Shown: one piece after another, positions 26,376 to 35,458 of the stretch
Position numbering within the stretch: the first letter of the stretch is position 1
Layout of the letters: the number at the start of each line of letters is the position of its first letter
Assembly (NCBI GenBank): GCA_016760525.1
Contig: JAESUW010000141.1
Coordinates: 1 to 54,426, forward strand
Source of the DNA: Labilibaculum sp.
GTDB taxonomy: Bacteria > Bacteroidota > Bacteroidia > Bacteroidales > Marinifilaceae
Length of the DNA: 54,426 bases
Reading direction: 5' to 3'
Translations under genes and position numbers: made by a program
The notes under the pieces: model-generated
The model's input: only the letters and a program-made list of their open reading frames with translations
What the model was told of the DNA's origin: nothing
Databases searched by the model: none

Positions 26376-28208
26376 ATGAAATTTGAATTTATTGATACTG
26401 CAATTATTATAGGATACATTATTTTGAGTATTGTTATTGGTTTATGGTTATCGAAACGAGCCAATAAAAATCTTCAAAATTATTTTTTGGGAGGGAACCA
26501 ATTGAAATGGTATTTTTTGGGACTTTCAAACGGTTCGGGTATGTTCGATATTTCGGGAACAGCATGGACGGTTACCATTTTGTTTGTATATGGAATGAAA
26601 AGTATTTGGATTCCCTGGCTCTGGCCGGTGTGGAATCAAATTTTTATCATGGTATTTATGGCGGTGTGGCTTCGTCGGTCGGGAGTAATGACCGGAGCCG
26701 AATGGATCACCACCCGCTTTGGTGACGGCAAAGGTGGAAAATTGGCACACATTATAGTGGTGGTTTTTGCCATCATTAGTGCAATTGGTTTTATAGCTTA
26801 CTTCTTTGTTGGTATCGGAAAATTTGCAGTAACCATTTTTCCATGGGACTTGACATTAACAATCGGTTCAACCCTAATAATTTCAGAGTATGTATATGCA
26901 ACAATCCTGCTTTCGCTGACCACCCTCTATGTAATTAAAGGAGGAATGTACAGCGTGGTAGCTACCGAAGTAATGCAGTTTTTTGTGATGACAATTGCCT
27001 GTGTTGCTGTTTCATGGTTTGCTATGCATGAAGTATCTGTCGAACAAATAAATGCTGCAGTACCTAATGGATGGTTTGATATTATGCCTTCGTGGAGCAC
27101 CAGCCTCGATTGGACAGGTACTTTTGATCAGGTAAACGACAAGATTTCGGAAGATGGCTTTGGTATGCTGGGAGCACTAGTGATGATGATGTTTTTTAAA
27201 GGCATTTTTTCAAGCTTGGCGGGGCCGGTACCAGGTTACGATATGCAGCGAATATTGTCAACCCAAACACCAAGAGATGCTGCTAAAATGAGTGGGTTAA
27301 CATCGATGGTACTATATCCTCCCCGCTATTTAATGATTGCAGGATTAGGAATACTTGGACTGGTATTCGTTGCTCCCATAATGAAAGCAGATGGAGGTAA
27401 TCTCGATTTTGAGAAAATTCTGCCATATGTAATTAATAATTTATTACCCGTTGGATTGAAAGGAATCATTCTTGCAGGTTTGTTGGCAGCATTTATGTCA
27501 ACCTTCTCAGCATTTGTAAATGCAGCACCTGCTTATATAGTAAACGATTTATACAAACGATACATTAATCCACATGCCTCTGATAAAAAATACATTCGTA
27601 TTAGCTATGTAGCTTCAATTGGGATTGTGGTTGTGGGAATTATCTTCGGATTATTTTCAGGATCAATTAATTCACTTACACTCTGGATCACTTCGTCCTT
27701 GTATGGAGGTTACGTGGCAGCCAATGTATTAAAATGGATTTGGTGGCGTTTTAACGGTTACGGATATTTCTGGGGAATGATTGCAGGTTTGGCCGGATCA
27801 ACCGTGAAATTTTTGTTTTTTCCGAATACCCCTGACATTTATATATTCCCGATTATATTAGTGATGGCTTCGATAGGAAGCTTCCTCGGATGCTATCTTT
27901 CAGCTCCTGTCGATGATGAAATACTGATCGAATTTTACAAAAAAGTACGTCCTTGGGGTTGGTGGAATCCAGTATATGAAAAAGCCCGGATAATTTACCC
28001 CGAAATCACAAAGAATAAGGATTTGGTGCGTGATGGTGTTAATGTCTTGGTTGGAATTGTATGGCAAATGACCTTGATTACTGCACCCATATATTTGGTA
28101 GTTCGACATTATCAAGGACTAGTTGTTTCGCTAATCTTGTGTGCAATTACTTCAGCAATATTGAAGTTTAACTGGTTAGATAAAATTAAAGATTATGAAA
28201 AGATATAG
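26376..28208 (+). CDS. Sodium:solute symporter (SSS/SLC5 family)
   Basis: The ORF track begins at a TTG (26319); MKFEFIDTAIIIGYI at 26376 is the natural start (610 aa). About 14 membrane helices. Family blocks: GLWLSKRANKNLQNYFLGG, GSGMFDISGTAWTV, GAEWITTRFG, AGPVPGYDMQRILST, and LLAAFMSTFSAFVNAAP. It imports the monosaccharide or disaccharide product across the inner membrane with Na+. SSS proteins paired with an N-acylglucosamine epimerase commonly carry sialic acid or N-acetylhexosamines, so such a substrate is likely but not proven. The last 14 bp overlap the next gene. Confidence 0.9.
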   Translation: MKFEFIDTAIIIGYIILSIVIGLWLSKRANKNLQNYFLGGNQLKWYFLGLSNGSGMFDISGTAWTVTILFVYGMKSIWIPWLWPVWNQIFIMVFMAVWLRRSGVMTGAEWITTRFGDGKGGKLAHIIVVVFAIISAIGFIAYFFVGIGKFAVTIFPWDLTLTIGSTLIISEYVYATILLSLTTLYVIKGGMYSVVATEVMQFFVMTIACVAVSWFAMHEVSVEQINAAVPNGWFDIMPSWSTSLDWTGTFDQVNDKISEDGFGMLGALVMMMFFKGIFSSLAGPVPGYDMQRILSTQTPRDAAKMSGLTSMVLYPPRYLMIAGLGILGLVFVAPIMKADGGNLDFEKILPYVINNLLPVGLKGIILAGLLAAFMSTFSAFVNAAPAYIVNDLYKRYINPHASDKKYIRISYVASIGIVVVGIIFGLFSGSINSLTLWITSSLYGGYVAANVLKWIWWRFNGYGYFWGMIAGLAGSTVKFLFFPNTPDIYIFPIILVMASIGSFLGCYLSAPVDDEILIEFYKKVRPWGWWNPVYEKARIIYPEITKNKDLVRDGVNVLVGIVWQMTLITAPIYLVVRHYQGLVVSLILCAITSAILKFNWLDKIKDYEKI

Positions 28209-28908
28209 AAGAATGATTAACTTTCTTATCTGCTTTATTGTATTGATATCTGTGGATATTAGTATGACAAAAAGTGCAGGTGCTCAAAATACATTGCCTT
28301 ACGACACAACATACACCTTTTCTCATTATAAGGTGAGACGTGCCTTTTACGAAGGACTTCCGAACAGAAAAAATGAAATTGTTTTTTTAGGCAATAGTAT
28401 TACTGAAAATGGAGACTGGAATGAGTTATTTCAAAATAAGAAGATAGTAAATCGAGGTATTGGAGGTGATGTTTGCTGGGGCTTGCATAATCGTCTCGAC
28501 GAGGTGCTGAGTTCGCAACCAAAATGTATTTTTCTGATGATTGGAATAAACGATATCGGACGGAGTGTTCCTGTTGATATTATTGCTGAAAAAATACGGG
28601 AAATACTTCAGGAAATTCAGGCACAATCGCCTTCAACAAAAGTTTATTTACAAAGTGTTTTACCTATTAACGAGGAGACTATTTGGTACGCTTACATGAA
28701 AAATAAATCAGATAAAATAGTACAGCTAAACAAGCAACTAAAAATAATTGCAGCAAATGAAAATGTCCGGTTTATAGATTTGTATTCCCGTTTTGTTGAT
28801 GACAAAGGGAATTTAAAATTGGAATACACGGCCGATGGCATTCATTTAAGTGCTGCCGGATATTTACACTGGCGTGATATTTTTAAGGAAAAAGGAATTC
28901 GTTTTTAG
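28195..28908 (+). CDS. SGNH/GDSL-family esterase, exported
   Basis: Signal peptide to about residue 30. All four SGNH blocks are present: Ser68 in FLGNSITENG, Gly in RGIGGD, Asn in IGINDIG, and Asp214/His217 in ADGIHLS. The 237-aa length suits a single-domain hydrolase of the platelet-activating-factor-acetylhydrolase-like group. In glycan loci these remove O-acetyl groups. It overlaps the symporter gene by 14 bp, so it belongs to the same message. Confidence 0.88.
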   Translation: MKRYRRMINFLICFIVLISVDISMTKSAGAQNTLPYDTTYTFSHYKVRRAFYEGLPNRKNEIVFLGNSITENGDWNELFQNKKIVNRGIGGDVCWGLHNRLDEVLSSQPKCIFLMIGINDIGRSVPVDIIAEKIREILQEIQAQSPSTKVYLQSVLPINEETIWYAYMKNKSDKIVQLNKQLKIIAANENVRFIDLYSRFVDDKGNLKLEYTADGIHLSAAGYLHWRDIFKEKGIRF

Positions 28909-28945
28909 AGAAAAGATCAAAAAGATAATAGATTAAAGTAAAAAT

Positions 28946-29884
28946 ATGATAAAGATTAAAGGTACTTTTTTAGATGAAATTAGTCATGATATTCCTCACC
29001 AAAATTGGGGGAAACTTGAATGGGAACAAGATTTTGCTCACATGAAGCTAATGGGTATCAATACAGTGATTTTAATCCGAAGTGGATATCAGAAATGGCT
29101 GACCTACCCATCGAAAATACTTACTGACCGTGAAGGAGCATATTTACCATCGGTTGATCTGGTACAGATGTTTCTGGAATTGAGTGAAAAATACAAAATG
29201 GATTTTTACTTCGGATTATATGATTCAGGGCGTTATTGGATCAATGGTGATTTTCAGAAAGAGCTGGATCTGAACAAAGTACTGATTGACGAAGTATGGA
29301 ATACTTACGGACACATGAAAGCGTTTAAAGGATGGTATATTTCGCAGGAATGTAGTCGTAAAACCGATGCAATTATTAATATGTATGCAGGTTTGGGTAA
29401 CCATTGCAAGGCAGTTTCCAATAACCTGACTACCTTAATATCACCCTATATTGATGGAATTAAAAATATCAGTCAGTATACCGCCGAAACAACACGTGGA
29501 AAAGGAGTGAGTCTTCAACGTCACGAGCAGGATTGGAGTGAAATATTCGATGGAATAAAAAATGCGGTTGATATCGTTGCCTTTCAGGATGGACATGTAA
29601 GTTTCGACGAGCTGGATGAGTTTCTGATGGTAAACAAGAAAATGGCAGACCGTTTTGGACTTCGAAGCTGGACAAATTCGGAAACGTTCGACCGCGACAT
29701 GCCGATTAAGTTTCTTCCTATAAAATGGGAAAAGCTGCTAATGAAACTGAATGCAGCCGAACGGGCAGGAATGGAGCAGGCCATCACCTTCGAGTTTTCA
29801 CATTTTATGAGCCCGCAGTCGGCATATTTACAGGCCGGACATTTGTACAATCGGTACAAGGAATATTTGGATAGATTAAAATAA
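28946..29884 (+). CDS. DUF4434 TIM-barrel protein, putative cytoplasmic glycoside hydrolase
   Basis: No signal peptide: the N-terminus is MIKIKGTFLDEISHDIPHQNW, typical of DUF4434, a glycoside-hydrolase-like TIM barrel. Strand-end motifs include MGINTVILIRSGY, MDFYFGLYDSGRYW, FKGWYISQEC (Glu in a likely acid/base position), and DIVAFQDGHVSF. Length 312 aa. Family relatives are often exported; absence of a signal suggests it works in the cytoplasm on the product imported by the SSS symporter two genes upstream. The activity of the family is not established as far as I know. Confidence 0.72.
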   Translation: MIKIKGTFLDEISHDIPHQNWGKLEWEQDFAHMKLMGINTVILIRSGYQKWLTYPSKILTDREGAYLPSVDLVQMFLELSEKYKMDFYFGLYDSGRYWINGDFQKELDLNKVLIDEVWNTYGHMKAFKGWYISQECSRKTDAIINMYAGLGNHCKAVSNNLTTLISPYIDGIKNISQYTAETTRGKGVSLQRHEQDWSEIFDGIKNAVDIVAFQDGHVSFDELDEFLMVNKKMADRFGLRSWTNSETFDRDMPIKFLPIKWEKLLMKLNAAERAGMEQAITFEFSHFMSPQSAYLQAGHLYNRYKEYLDRLK

Positions 29885-29886
29885 TA

Positions 29887-30152
29887 ATAGTTCGTTAAGT
29901 TTTCACTTTATGTTGATTATTAAATGATTACGTTAATTGTGTGATTTAATGTAAATGACTGACAGTAAGTGTAATCTAAATCCAACTAGAGTCATGTCAA
30001 GCATGATAATTGGCTTAAGCTGTCAGGGTGCTAAGCTCCTGACAGCGTAAACTCCAATAGATCTTCGATTCATCGGGCTAACAAACCACCCGAAATTTAA
30101 AGCTTGACTCAACACTAATCCCGAAGGCCTTGCGGGATTAACGGACTATTGA
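29887..30152 (+). repeat. Intergenic repeat family, copy B (long form)
   Basis: It starts TAGTTCGTTAAGTTTT and aligns with copy C over its whole length, including the CTGTCAG...CTGACAG hairpin (30025-30055) and the end CTAATCCCGAAGGCC...CGGACTATTGA. It ends 20 bp before the epimerase ATG. Confidence 0.75.
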
Positions 30153-30171
30153 AATTTAAACAGCAAGAGCA

Positions 30172-31347
30172 ATGAGAGATTTTAAAAAACTAGCAGAACA
30201 ATATCAAAGAGAATTGCTTGAAAATGTTGTTCCATTTTGGTTAAATAATTCACAGGATAAAGAATTTGGCGGGTATTTTACCAGTCTTGATCGCGAAGGA
30301 AAAGTATTTGATACAGATAAGTTTATTTGGTTACAAGGACGCGAAGTATGGCTTTTTTCAATGCTCTACAATCAGCTTGAAAAAAAACAGGAGTGGCTGG
30401 ATGCTGCAATTCATGGAGCTGAATTTCTGAAGAAATATGGTCATGATGGAAACCTTAACTGGTATTTTTCACTTACCCGCGAAGGAAAAGCATTGGTTGA
30501 ACCTTACAATATTTTTTCTTATGTATTTGCATGTATGGCTTTTGGACAGTTGAGTAAAGCAACAGGAAATCAGGAGTATGCAGATATTGCACTAAAGACC
30601 TTCGACATCATTATGTCGAAAAAGAATACCCCAAAGGGGCGTTGGGACAAAGGATTTCCGGGTACGCGAGATCTGAAAAATTTTGCATTACCAATGATCC
30701 TTTGTAATCTGGCACTTGAAATTGAACATCTGCTAGATGCTGATTTTTTGAAAGAAACCATGGAAACTTGTATCCACGAAGTGATGGATGTGTTTTACCT
30801 GCCGGATTTGGACTTGGTGGTTGAAAATCTCAATGTCGATGGTAGTCTTTCTGACACTTTCGATGGACGATTGTTGAATCCCGGTCATGCCATTGAAGCG
30901 ATGTGGTTCATCATGGATTTGGGAACACGATTGAAGCGTCCCGAATTAATTACAAAAGCTAATGATATTACTATTCGTATGCTTGAATACAGTTGGGACA
31001 AACAGTACGGAGGAATCTTCTATTTTATGGATCGCTTGGGACTTCCGCTTCAACAATTGGAATGGGATCAGAAACTGTGGTGGGTGCATATCGAAACACT
31101 CATAAGCCTGCTAAAAGGATATGAATTAACAGGTTCAGCTAAAAGTTTGGAGTGGTTTGAAAAAGTACATCAATACACTTGGGCGCATTTTAAAGACACA
31201 AAGTATCCCGAGTGGTTTGGATATCTCAATCGTCAGGGGGAAGTGTTATTGCCATTGAAAGGTGGAAAATGGAAAGGCTGTTTCCATGTGCCACGCGGAA
31301 TGTTTCAGTGCTGGCAAAGTTTGGAGGCAATTTCAAAAAAACAATAA
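30172..31347 (+). CDS. N-acylglucosamine 2-epimerase (AGE/RnBP family)
   Basis: A cytoplasmic (alpha/alpha)6-barrel enzyme of 391 aa with no signal peptide. The C-terminal stretch KGGKWKGCFHVPRGM and EWFGYLNRQGEV strongly match mammalian renin-binding protein-type N-acylglucosamine 2-epimerases (GlcNAc to ManNAc), more than cellobiose or mannobiose 2-epimerases. Catalytic-type His occurs in LNPGHAIEAMWF and WWVHIETLISLL. This is the clearest clue to the PUL1 product: an N-acylated hexosamine. Repeat copy B precedes it and the FAD oxidoreductase follows after 21 bp. Confidence 0.87.
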   Translation: MRDFKKLAEQYQRELLENVVPFWLNNSQDKEFGGYFTSLDREGKVFDTDKFIWLQGREVWLFSMLYNQLEKKQEWLDAAIHGAEFLKKYGHDGNLNWYFSLTREGKALVEPYNIFSYVFACMAFGQLSKATGNQEYADIALKTFDIIMSKKNTPKGRWDKGFPGTRDLKNFALPMILCNLALEIEHLLDADFLKETMETCIHEVMDVFYLPDLDLVVENLNVDGSLSDTFDGRLLNPGHAIEAMWFIMDLGTRLKRPELITKANDITIRMLEYSWDKQYGGIFYFMDRLGLPLQQLEWDQKLWWVHIETLISLLKGYELTGSAKSLEWFEKVHQYTWAHFKDTKYPEWFGYLNRQGEVLLPLKGGKWKGCFHVPRGMFQCWQSLEAISKKQ

Positions 31348-31368
31348 CAGAAAGAAGAACTGATACAG

Positions 31369-33276
31369 ATGAGAAAATATTTGATTATAATAGTGCTGCT
31401 TTTTTTCAGTTTGCTACATGTTCGGGCTCAGTCCCAAACCGAAATGTCTGTAATAACAACCGATGTGTTGATTATTGGCGGTGGTGCCAGCGGAACTATG
31501 GCAGGTATTCAGGCCGCACGAATGGGTGTGTCAGCTATCATTGTAGAAGAAACACCCTGGCTGGGAGGAATGCTTACAGCCGCCGGAGTAAGTGCTATCG
31601 ATGGAAATTATCGTCTGCATTCAGGTTTGTGGGAGGAATTCAGACAGTTGTTGTACCTGTATTATGGAGGAGCTAATGCTGTAAAAACAGGATGGGTAAG
31701 CAATGTGTTGTTTGAGCCGAAGGTAGGAGAGGAAATACTTTCTCAACTTACAGATGCGGAAAAAAACCTGACCGTACTAAGGGAAGCACGGTTGGAAAAC
31801 ATTCAAAAAACAAACAAAAGATGGGAGACGATCATTCTGCAATCCGGGAAAAAATATAAAATCAATGCACGTATTGTTATTGATGCTACCGAATTGGGTG
31901 ATGTAGCAAAACAAGTAGGCATAGCCTACGACATAGGTATGGATTCTAGATCCGAAACAGGCGAATCTATAGCTCCGGAACAAGCTAATAACATTATTCA
32001 AGACCTGACTTATACGGTTATTTTGAAAGATTACGGAGCTTTGGTTGATGCAACAATTCCACAACCCGACGGCTACGATCCTTCGCCTTTCTTGTGTACT
32101 TGTGCAGGAAAATGTGATGGAGACAAGCTGGGACGTAAATTATGGGAATGCGATTTTATGATGAAATACGGGAAGCTGCCCAATGGCTACTACATGATTA
32201 ACTGGCCCATTTCCGGCAACGACTTTTATCTGAATGTCATAGAAATGAGTCGTAAAGAAAGGCAGATTGCATTGCAAAAAGCAAAAGATTTTACATTGAA
32301 TTATCTATATTATCTGCAAACCGATTTAGGATTTAAACACTTGGGCATTGCCGATGATGTATATCCAACAGATGATGGTTTACCCTTTATACCTTACTAC
32401 AGAGAGTCGAGACGCATTAAAGGAATGGTACAGTTTACCATAAACGATTTGGCAAGACCTTTTGAGCAGACTACAGCATTGTATCGTACAGGCATTGCTG
32501 TTGGCGATTATCCTGTCGACCATCACCATCAGGCATATCCGGAAGCAGAATCCCTGCCCGAGTTGCATTTCTATCCGGTTCCTTCGTACTCATTGCCTTT
32601 GGGAACATTAATTCCTAAAGGAACAGATCATTTTGTGGTAGCAGAAAAATCAATTTCGGTTACCAACATTGTAAACGGAACCACACGATTGCAGCCAGTT
32701 TGTATTTTAATTGGTCAGGCTTCGGGAGTTTTGGCTGCTCTGGCAGTTCAGAATAACACTACACCAGCAAAGGTGAAGGTTCGAAAAGTACAGAATGCTT
32801 TGCTCGATGCCGGTGCCTATCTGATGCCTTACTCCGATGTAGAAAAAGGATCAGTTGCATTTCAGTCATTACAACGCATTGGAGCAACAGGGATACTGAA
32901 AGGAGAAGGGAAAAATATTGGTTGGGAGAATCATACTTATATTTATCCGGATAGTCTGATGACCAGAACGGATCTGGCAGAGGGATTGACTGGTTGGATC
33001 AACCAGGATCAACTGAAGGTAGAAAGTGAATTTGTTTCGTATCAGGAATGTCTGGAACTGATCAAAGTTTTGGGTAAACAATTCCATCAGGCATGCGGAA
33101 AAAAGAGATTGTCACGATTGGAAAAGGAAGCAGGAAAAATATTAGAAGCAAATACAATTGTAGTACCTGAATTGCATGTTCCTGTAAACCGGGCAATATT
33201 TGCAATTCTTTTAGATCAGTTATTAGATCCGTTTGAAATTCGGCAGGTCGATCATCAGGGGCAGTTCATAGATTAA
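31369..33276 (+). CDS. Exported FAD-dependent oxidoreductase with SLH-like C-terminal region
   Basis: A Sec-type signal peptide (ending VRAQS, residue 22) precedes a Rossmann FAD domain with TDVLIIGGGASGTMAGIQAA and a FAD_oxidored-type body. A Cys-rich loop (FLCTCAGKCDGDK) lies mid-protein. Residues about 488-560 (YSDVEKGSVAFQSLQRIGAT... MTRTDLAEGL) resemble one S-layer-homology repeat. Periplasmic or surface flavoproteins of this group are common in Bacteroidota glycan loci, with unknown reactions. Its presence implies an oxidation step on the sugar outside the cytoplasm, which is inference. The gene is 21 bp after the epimerase. Confidence 0.82.
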   Translation: MRKYLIIIVLLFFSLLHVRAQSQTEMSVITTDVLIIGGGASGTMAGIQAARMGVSAIIVEETPWLGGMLTAAGVSAIDGNYRLHSGLWEEFRQLLYLYYGGANAVKTGWVSNVLFEPKVGEEILSQLTDAEKNLTVLREARLENIQKTNKRWETIILQSGKKYKINARIVIDATELGDVAKQVGIAYDIGMDSRSETGESIAPEQANNIIQDLTYTVILKDYGALVDATIPQPDGYDPSPFLCTCAGKCDGDKLGRKLWECDFMMKYGKLPNGYYMINWPISGNDFYLNVIEMSRKERQIALQKAKDFTLNYLYYLQTDLGFKHLGIADDVYPTDDGLPFIPYYRESRRIKGMVQFTINDLARPFEQTTALYRTGIAVGDYPVDHHHQAYPEAESLPELHFYPVPSYSLPLGTLIPKGTDHFVVAEKSISVTNIVNGTTRLQPVCILIGQASGVLAALAVQNNTTPAKVKVRKVQNALLDAGAYLMPYSDVEKGSVAFQSLQRIGATGILKGEGKNIGWENHTYIYPDSLMTRTDLAEGLTGWINQDQLKVESEFVSYQECLELIKVLGKQFHQACGKKRLSRLEKEAGKILEANTIVVPELHVPVNRAIFAILLDQLLDPFEIRQVDHQGQFID

Positions 33277-33309
33277 TGAGAAATAGGAATATCCGGGAGG
33301 TAAGACATT

Positions 33310-33560
33310 ACAATCGTTCGTTAAGTTTTTGTTTATCAGAAGGTTATATTAATAGCGCTACTTGGCGTAAATGACTGGTCGTGAGTGAAATGAAAATAAA
33401 GCTAGTGCTAAGTTAAGCATGGGAATTGGTTTAACCTGTCAGAGTGCGAAGCTCCTGACAGCGTTAATTCCAAAAGGTTTTAGACCTTATCGGATTAGTA
33501 AATTATCCGAAATTTAAACCTTGACACTAGTTGCTAACCACTAATCTAACGGACCATTGA
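33310..33560 (+). repeat. Intergenic repeat family, copy C (long form)
   Basis: It starts ACAATCGTTCGTTAAG, carries the CTGTCAG...CTGACAG hairpin, and ends CTAATCTAACGGACCATTGA. It aligns with copies A and B throughout. Confidence 0.75.
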
Positions 33561-33791
33561 TATTATTAAAAGGCAGAAAATTCGTATGTTCTTTGTCATT
33601 ATCTTTCAACTTCCCCTAAAGAGAACTTTTAAACCTTCCCTTTAGGGGATTTTAGGAGTGTAATAATACAATTTTCATTTAGATAACTAAATTTGTTTTG
33701 AAGACAGCCTTTTTCAGGAGAGAGTTAATTTAAGAGAGAACTCAGTTTGGGTGTTTTTCCCAAAATATCAGTAACAAAAAACAAAAAAAAC
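33561..33791. other. Leader region of the CE2-type esterase gene
   Basis: It contains a CCCCTAAAG...CTTTAGGGG inverted repeat followed by AGGAGTG, similar to the block at 23190-23220, and TTTTGAAGACAGCCTTTTT, which matches the end of the MITE-like element at 23097. This is probably a mosaic of repeat debris. Confidence 0.45.
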
Positions 33792-34898
33792 ATGAAGCAG
33801 CTATTTATTTTCGCAATTGCAATGATACTTTTTGTATCTGCCAAAGGACAAGAAGAGTGGCAAAATATTCCGGCAAGCCATCCATCAATTCAGTATATGG
33901 GGCGTGTTGAACTTCAGGATAATAAAGCCATGTTTAATTGGCCGGGAGTTGTGATTTCTGCACGTTTTACTGGCTCCGAATTAGGTATTCGTATTAAAGG
34001 TGGAAGTCGTAACTATTTTAATGTGTGGGTCGATGACAGGCAGGAAAAAGTCTTACATGCAGTAAATGATACCGTATGGTGGTATCCCGAATATTTAGAG
34101 AGAGGCGAACACAAATTACGATTAGTAAAACGTACCGAAGCAGATATGGGAATGGCTGTCTTTTCAGGTATCTATATCGGAAAAAAAGAATCACTCCTGA
34201 TGCCAGTACCGCTTCCTGAACGAAAGATATTGTTTATTGGGAATTCAATTACCTGTGGTTACGGAGCAGAAGGAAAAGATAAAACAGAGTCATTTCTTCC
34301 GGAGACCGAAAACTGCGAAAAGTCGTACGCAACGATTATTGCGCGAGCTTTTGGAGCTCAATATCAACTCATATCTCATTCTGGCTTGGGAATGGTTCGC
34401 AATTACGGTGACAAGCAAAGGCTATCAGTAAAAATAAAGCCTATGCCTGCACGGCTGGAATACCTATTCGATAAAGATTCAACCAAACAATTTAATTTGA
34501 ATCTTTTTAAGCCCGATGCAGTGGTAATTAATTTGGGAACAAACGATTTTTCTACGCAGCCTTTTCCTTATGAGAACGATTTTACAGAGGCAGGAGTCAA
34601 ACTTATTCAGAAAATACGGAGCAGTTTTCCTGGAGTAAAAGTTTTTTGTATTACTGGGCCGATGATTAACGAGCCGTGTTATTCTTATACAAAGAAAATA
34701 GTTGAATCAGTTCGAACCGAGATGAATACCTCTGATATTATATTTGTGGGTGTACCAAAAGATTTGCTAAATACAGGTAGCGATTTGGGCTCAGATTGGC
34801 ACCCTTCCTATAAGGGACAAATAAAAGTTACAAAGCTCATTCTTCCGGTTATATCCACAGTGTTGGATTGGAATTATGTATCGGATGAACTAAAGTGA
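33792..34898 (+). CDS. CE2-type acetyl esterase (jelly-roll plus SGNH domain), exported
   Basis: The ORF track starts at 33747, but MKQLFIFAIAMILFVSAKGQ at 33792 gives a proper signal peptide. Residues about 25-135 form the N-terminal beta-sandwich of carbohydrate esterase family 2 (FNVWVDDRQEKV, RGEHKLRLVKRTE). Residues 140-368 are the SGNH hydrolase: Ser152 in FIGNSITCGYG, Asn in INLGTNDFS, and the C-terminal Asp-Trp-His in SDWHPSYKGQ. CE2 enzymes deacetylate sugars. This is the last gene of PUL1 and the second esterase in it. Confidence 0.85.
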   Translation: MKQLFIFAIAMILFVSAKGQEEWQNIPASHPSIQYMGRVELQDNKAMFNWPGVVISARFTGSELGIRIKGGSRNYFNVWVDDRQEKVLHAVNDTVWWYPEYLERGEHKLRLVKRTEADMGMAVFSGIYIGKKESLLMPVPLPERKILFIGNSITCGYGAEGKDKTESFLPETENCEKSYATIIARAFGAQYQLISHSGLGMVRNYGDKQRLSVKIKPMPARLEYLFDKDSTKQFNLNLFKPDAVVINLGTNDFSTQPFPYENDFTEAGVKLIQKIRSSFPGVKVFCITGPMINEPCYSYTKKIVESVRTEMNTSDIIFVGVPKDLLNTGSDLGSDWHPSYKGQIKVTKLILPVISTVLDWNYVSDELK

Positions 34899-35189
34899 GA
34901 AATTTAATAGAAGGATTATATCCAACAACCCCAAATTAATTATGGGTAAGCTAACCTATTGTAGTTGGTGATGGATTTGCTTATTTAAGCCTTGATAACA
35001 GACGCATTGGATTTGCTATATTTACTGTCCAGTTAAATATAACAACTCCAGGCTTCTTTATGTTTCGGTTAACAAAAATATTTACATAATTAGAACTAGT
35101 CTTGGATTAGACCCAATTTTTCCAATTGATCCCTAAAATATTCAGTTTGATTCACATCTGGGGTTCTCATCCCGGAAAAGTTTGGATAT
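34899..35189. other. Junction region between PUL1 and PUL2
   Basis: No gene. On the minus strand about 33 codons before the TAG at 35096-35098 read YPNFSGMRTPDVNQTEYF..., which looks like a real protein C-terminus. It is too short to identify and could be a remnant. No terminator is visible directly after the CE2 gene. Confidence 0.4.
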
Positions 35190-35352
35190 AAAAAAAGCAC
35201 CAAAGTTTTTCAACTTTGATGCTTTAAAGCGGAGAGAGAGAGTTTTTTAAGTATGTGAAAATGCTTGATTTATTATCGTTTATAGTGATGTGATTATTTG
35301 TGTTCACTTGAGAGTTCACTTTGAGCTTATCTCAAAAGAAATTGTATTATTG
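35190..35352 (-). ncRNA. Candidate small RNA / tRNA-Ser-tail element, copy 2
   Basis: On the minus strand: a possible promoter TTGAA-N16-ATCGATAAA near 35360-35390, then a block of about 43 nt (35298-35340) that is identical but for one base to 52428-52470, a variable linker, CTCTCTCTCCGC, and a hairpin AAAGCATCAAAG / CTTTGGTGCTTTTTTT that is a good terminator. The conserved block contains GTTCACTTGAG and GTTCACTTTGAG as close direct repeats (plus-strand reading). It lies downstream of gntR, so it could instead be that gene's 3' UTR. No homology to a named RNA family is claimed. Confidence 0.4.
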
Positions 35353-35458
35353 GACGTTTTTATCGATGCAAAAAATAAGACTATTCAAGACAATGATATT
35401 TGTATAGTGACAAAATACATTGTAGAGAATAAAGCAGAATAATAAATTCGTGCTAAAA

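Noticed and set aside
30172-31347. Cellobiose or mannobiose 2-epimerase as the function of the AGE-family protein
   Set aside because: The KGCFHVPR block near the C-terminus favours the N-acylglucosamine 2-epimerase branch.
31212-31676. 154-aa plus-strand ORF spanning the epimerase and FAD oxidoreductase junction
   Set aside because: It is out of frame with two convincing genes and overlaps both; composition is not protein-like.
34899-35189. Intact small gene ending at 35096 (minus)
   Set aside because: Reads like a real C-terminus for about 33 codons but is closed by an in-frame stop upstream; kept only as a possible remnant in the intergenic entry.
35298-35340. Direct repeats GTTCACTTGAG/GTTCACTTTGAG considered as a short CRISPR array
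   Set aside because: Only two units with about 1-2 nt between them, no spacers and no cas genes.
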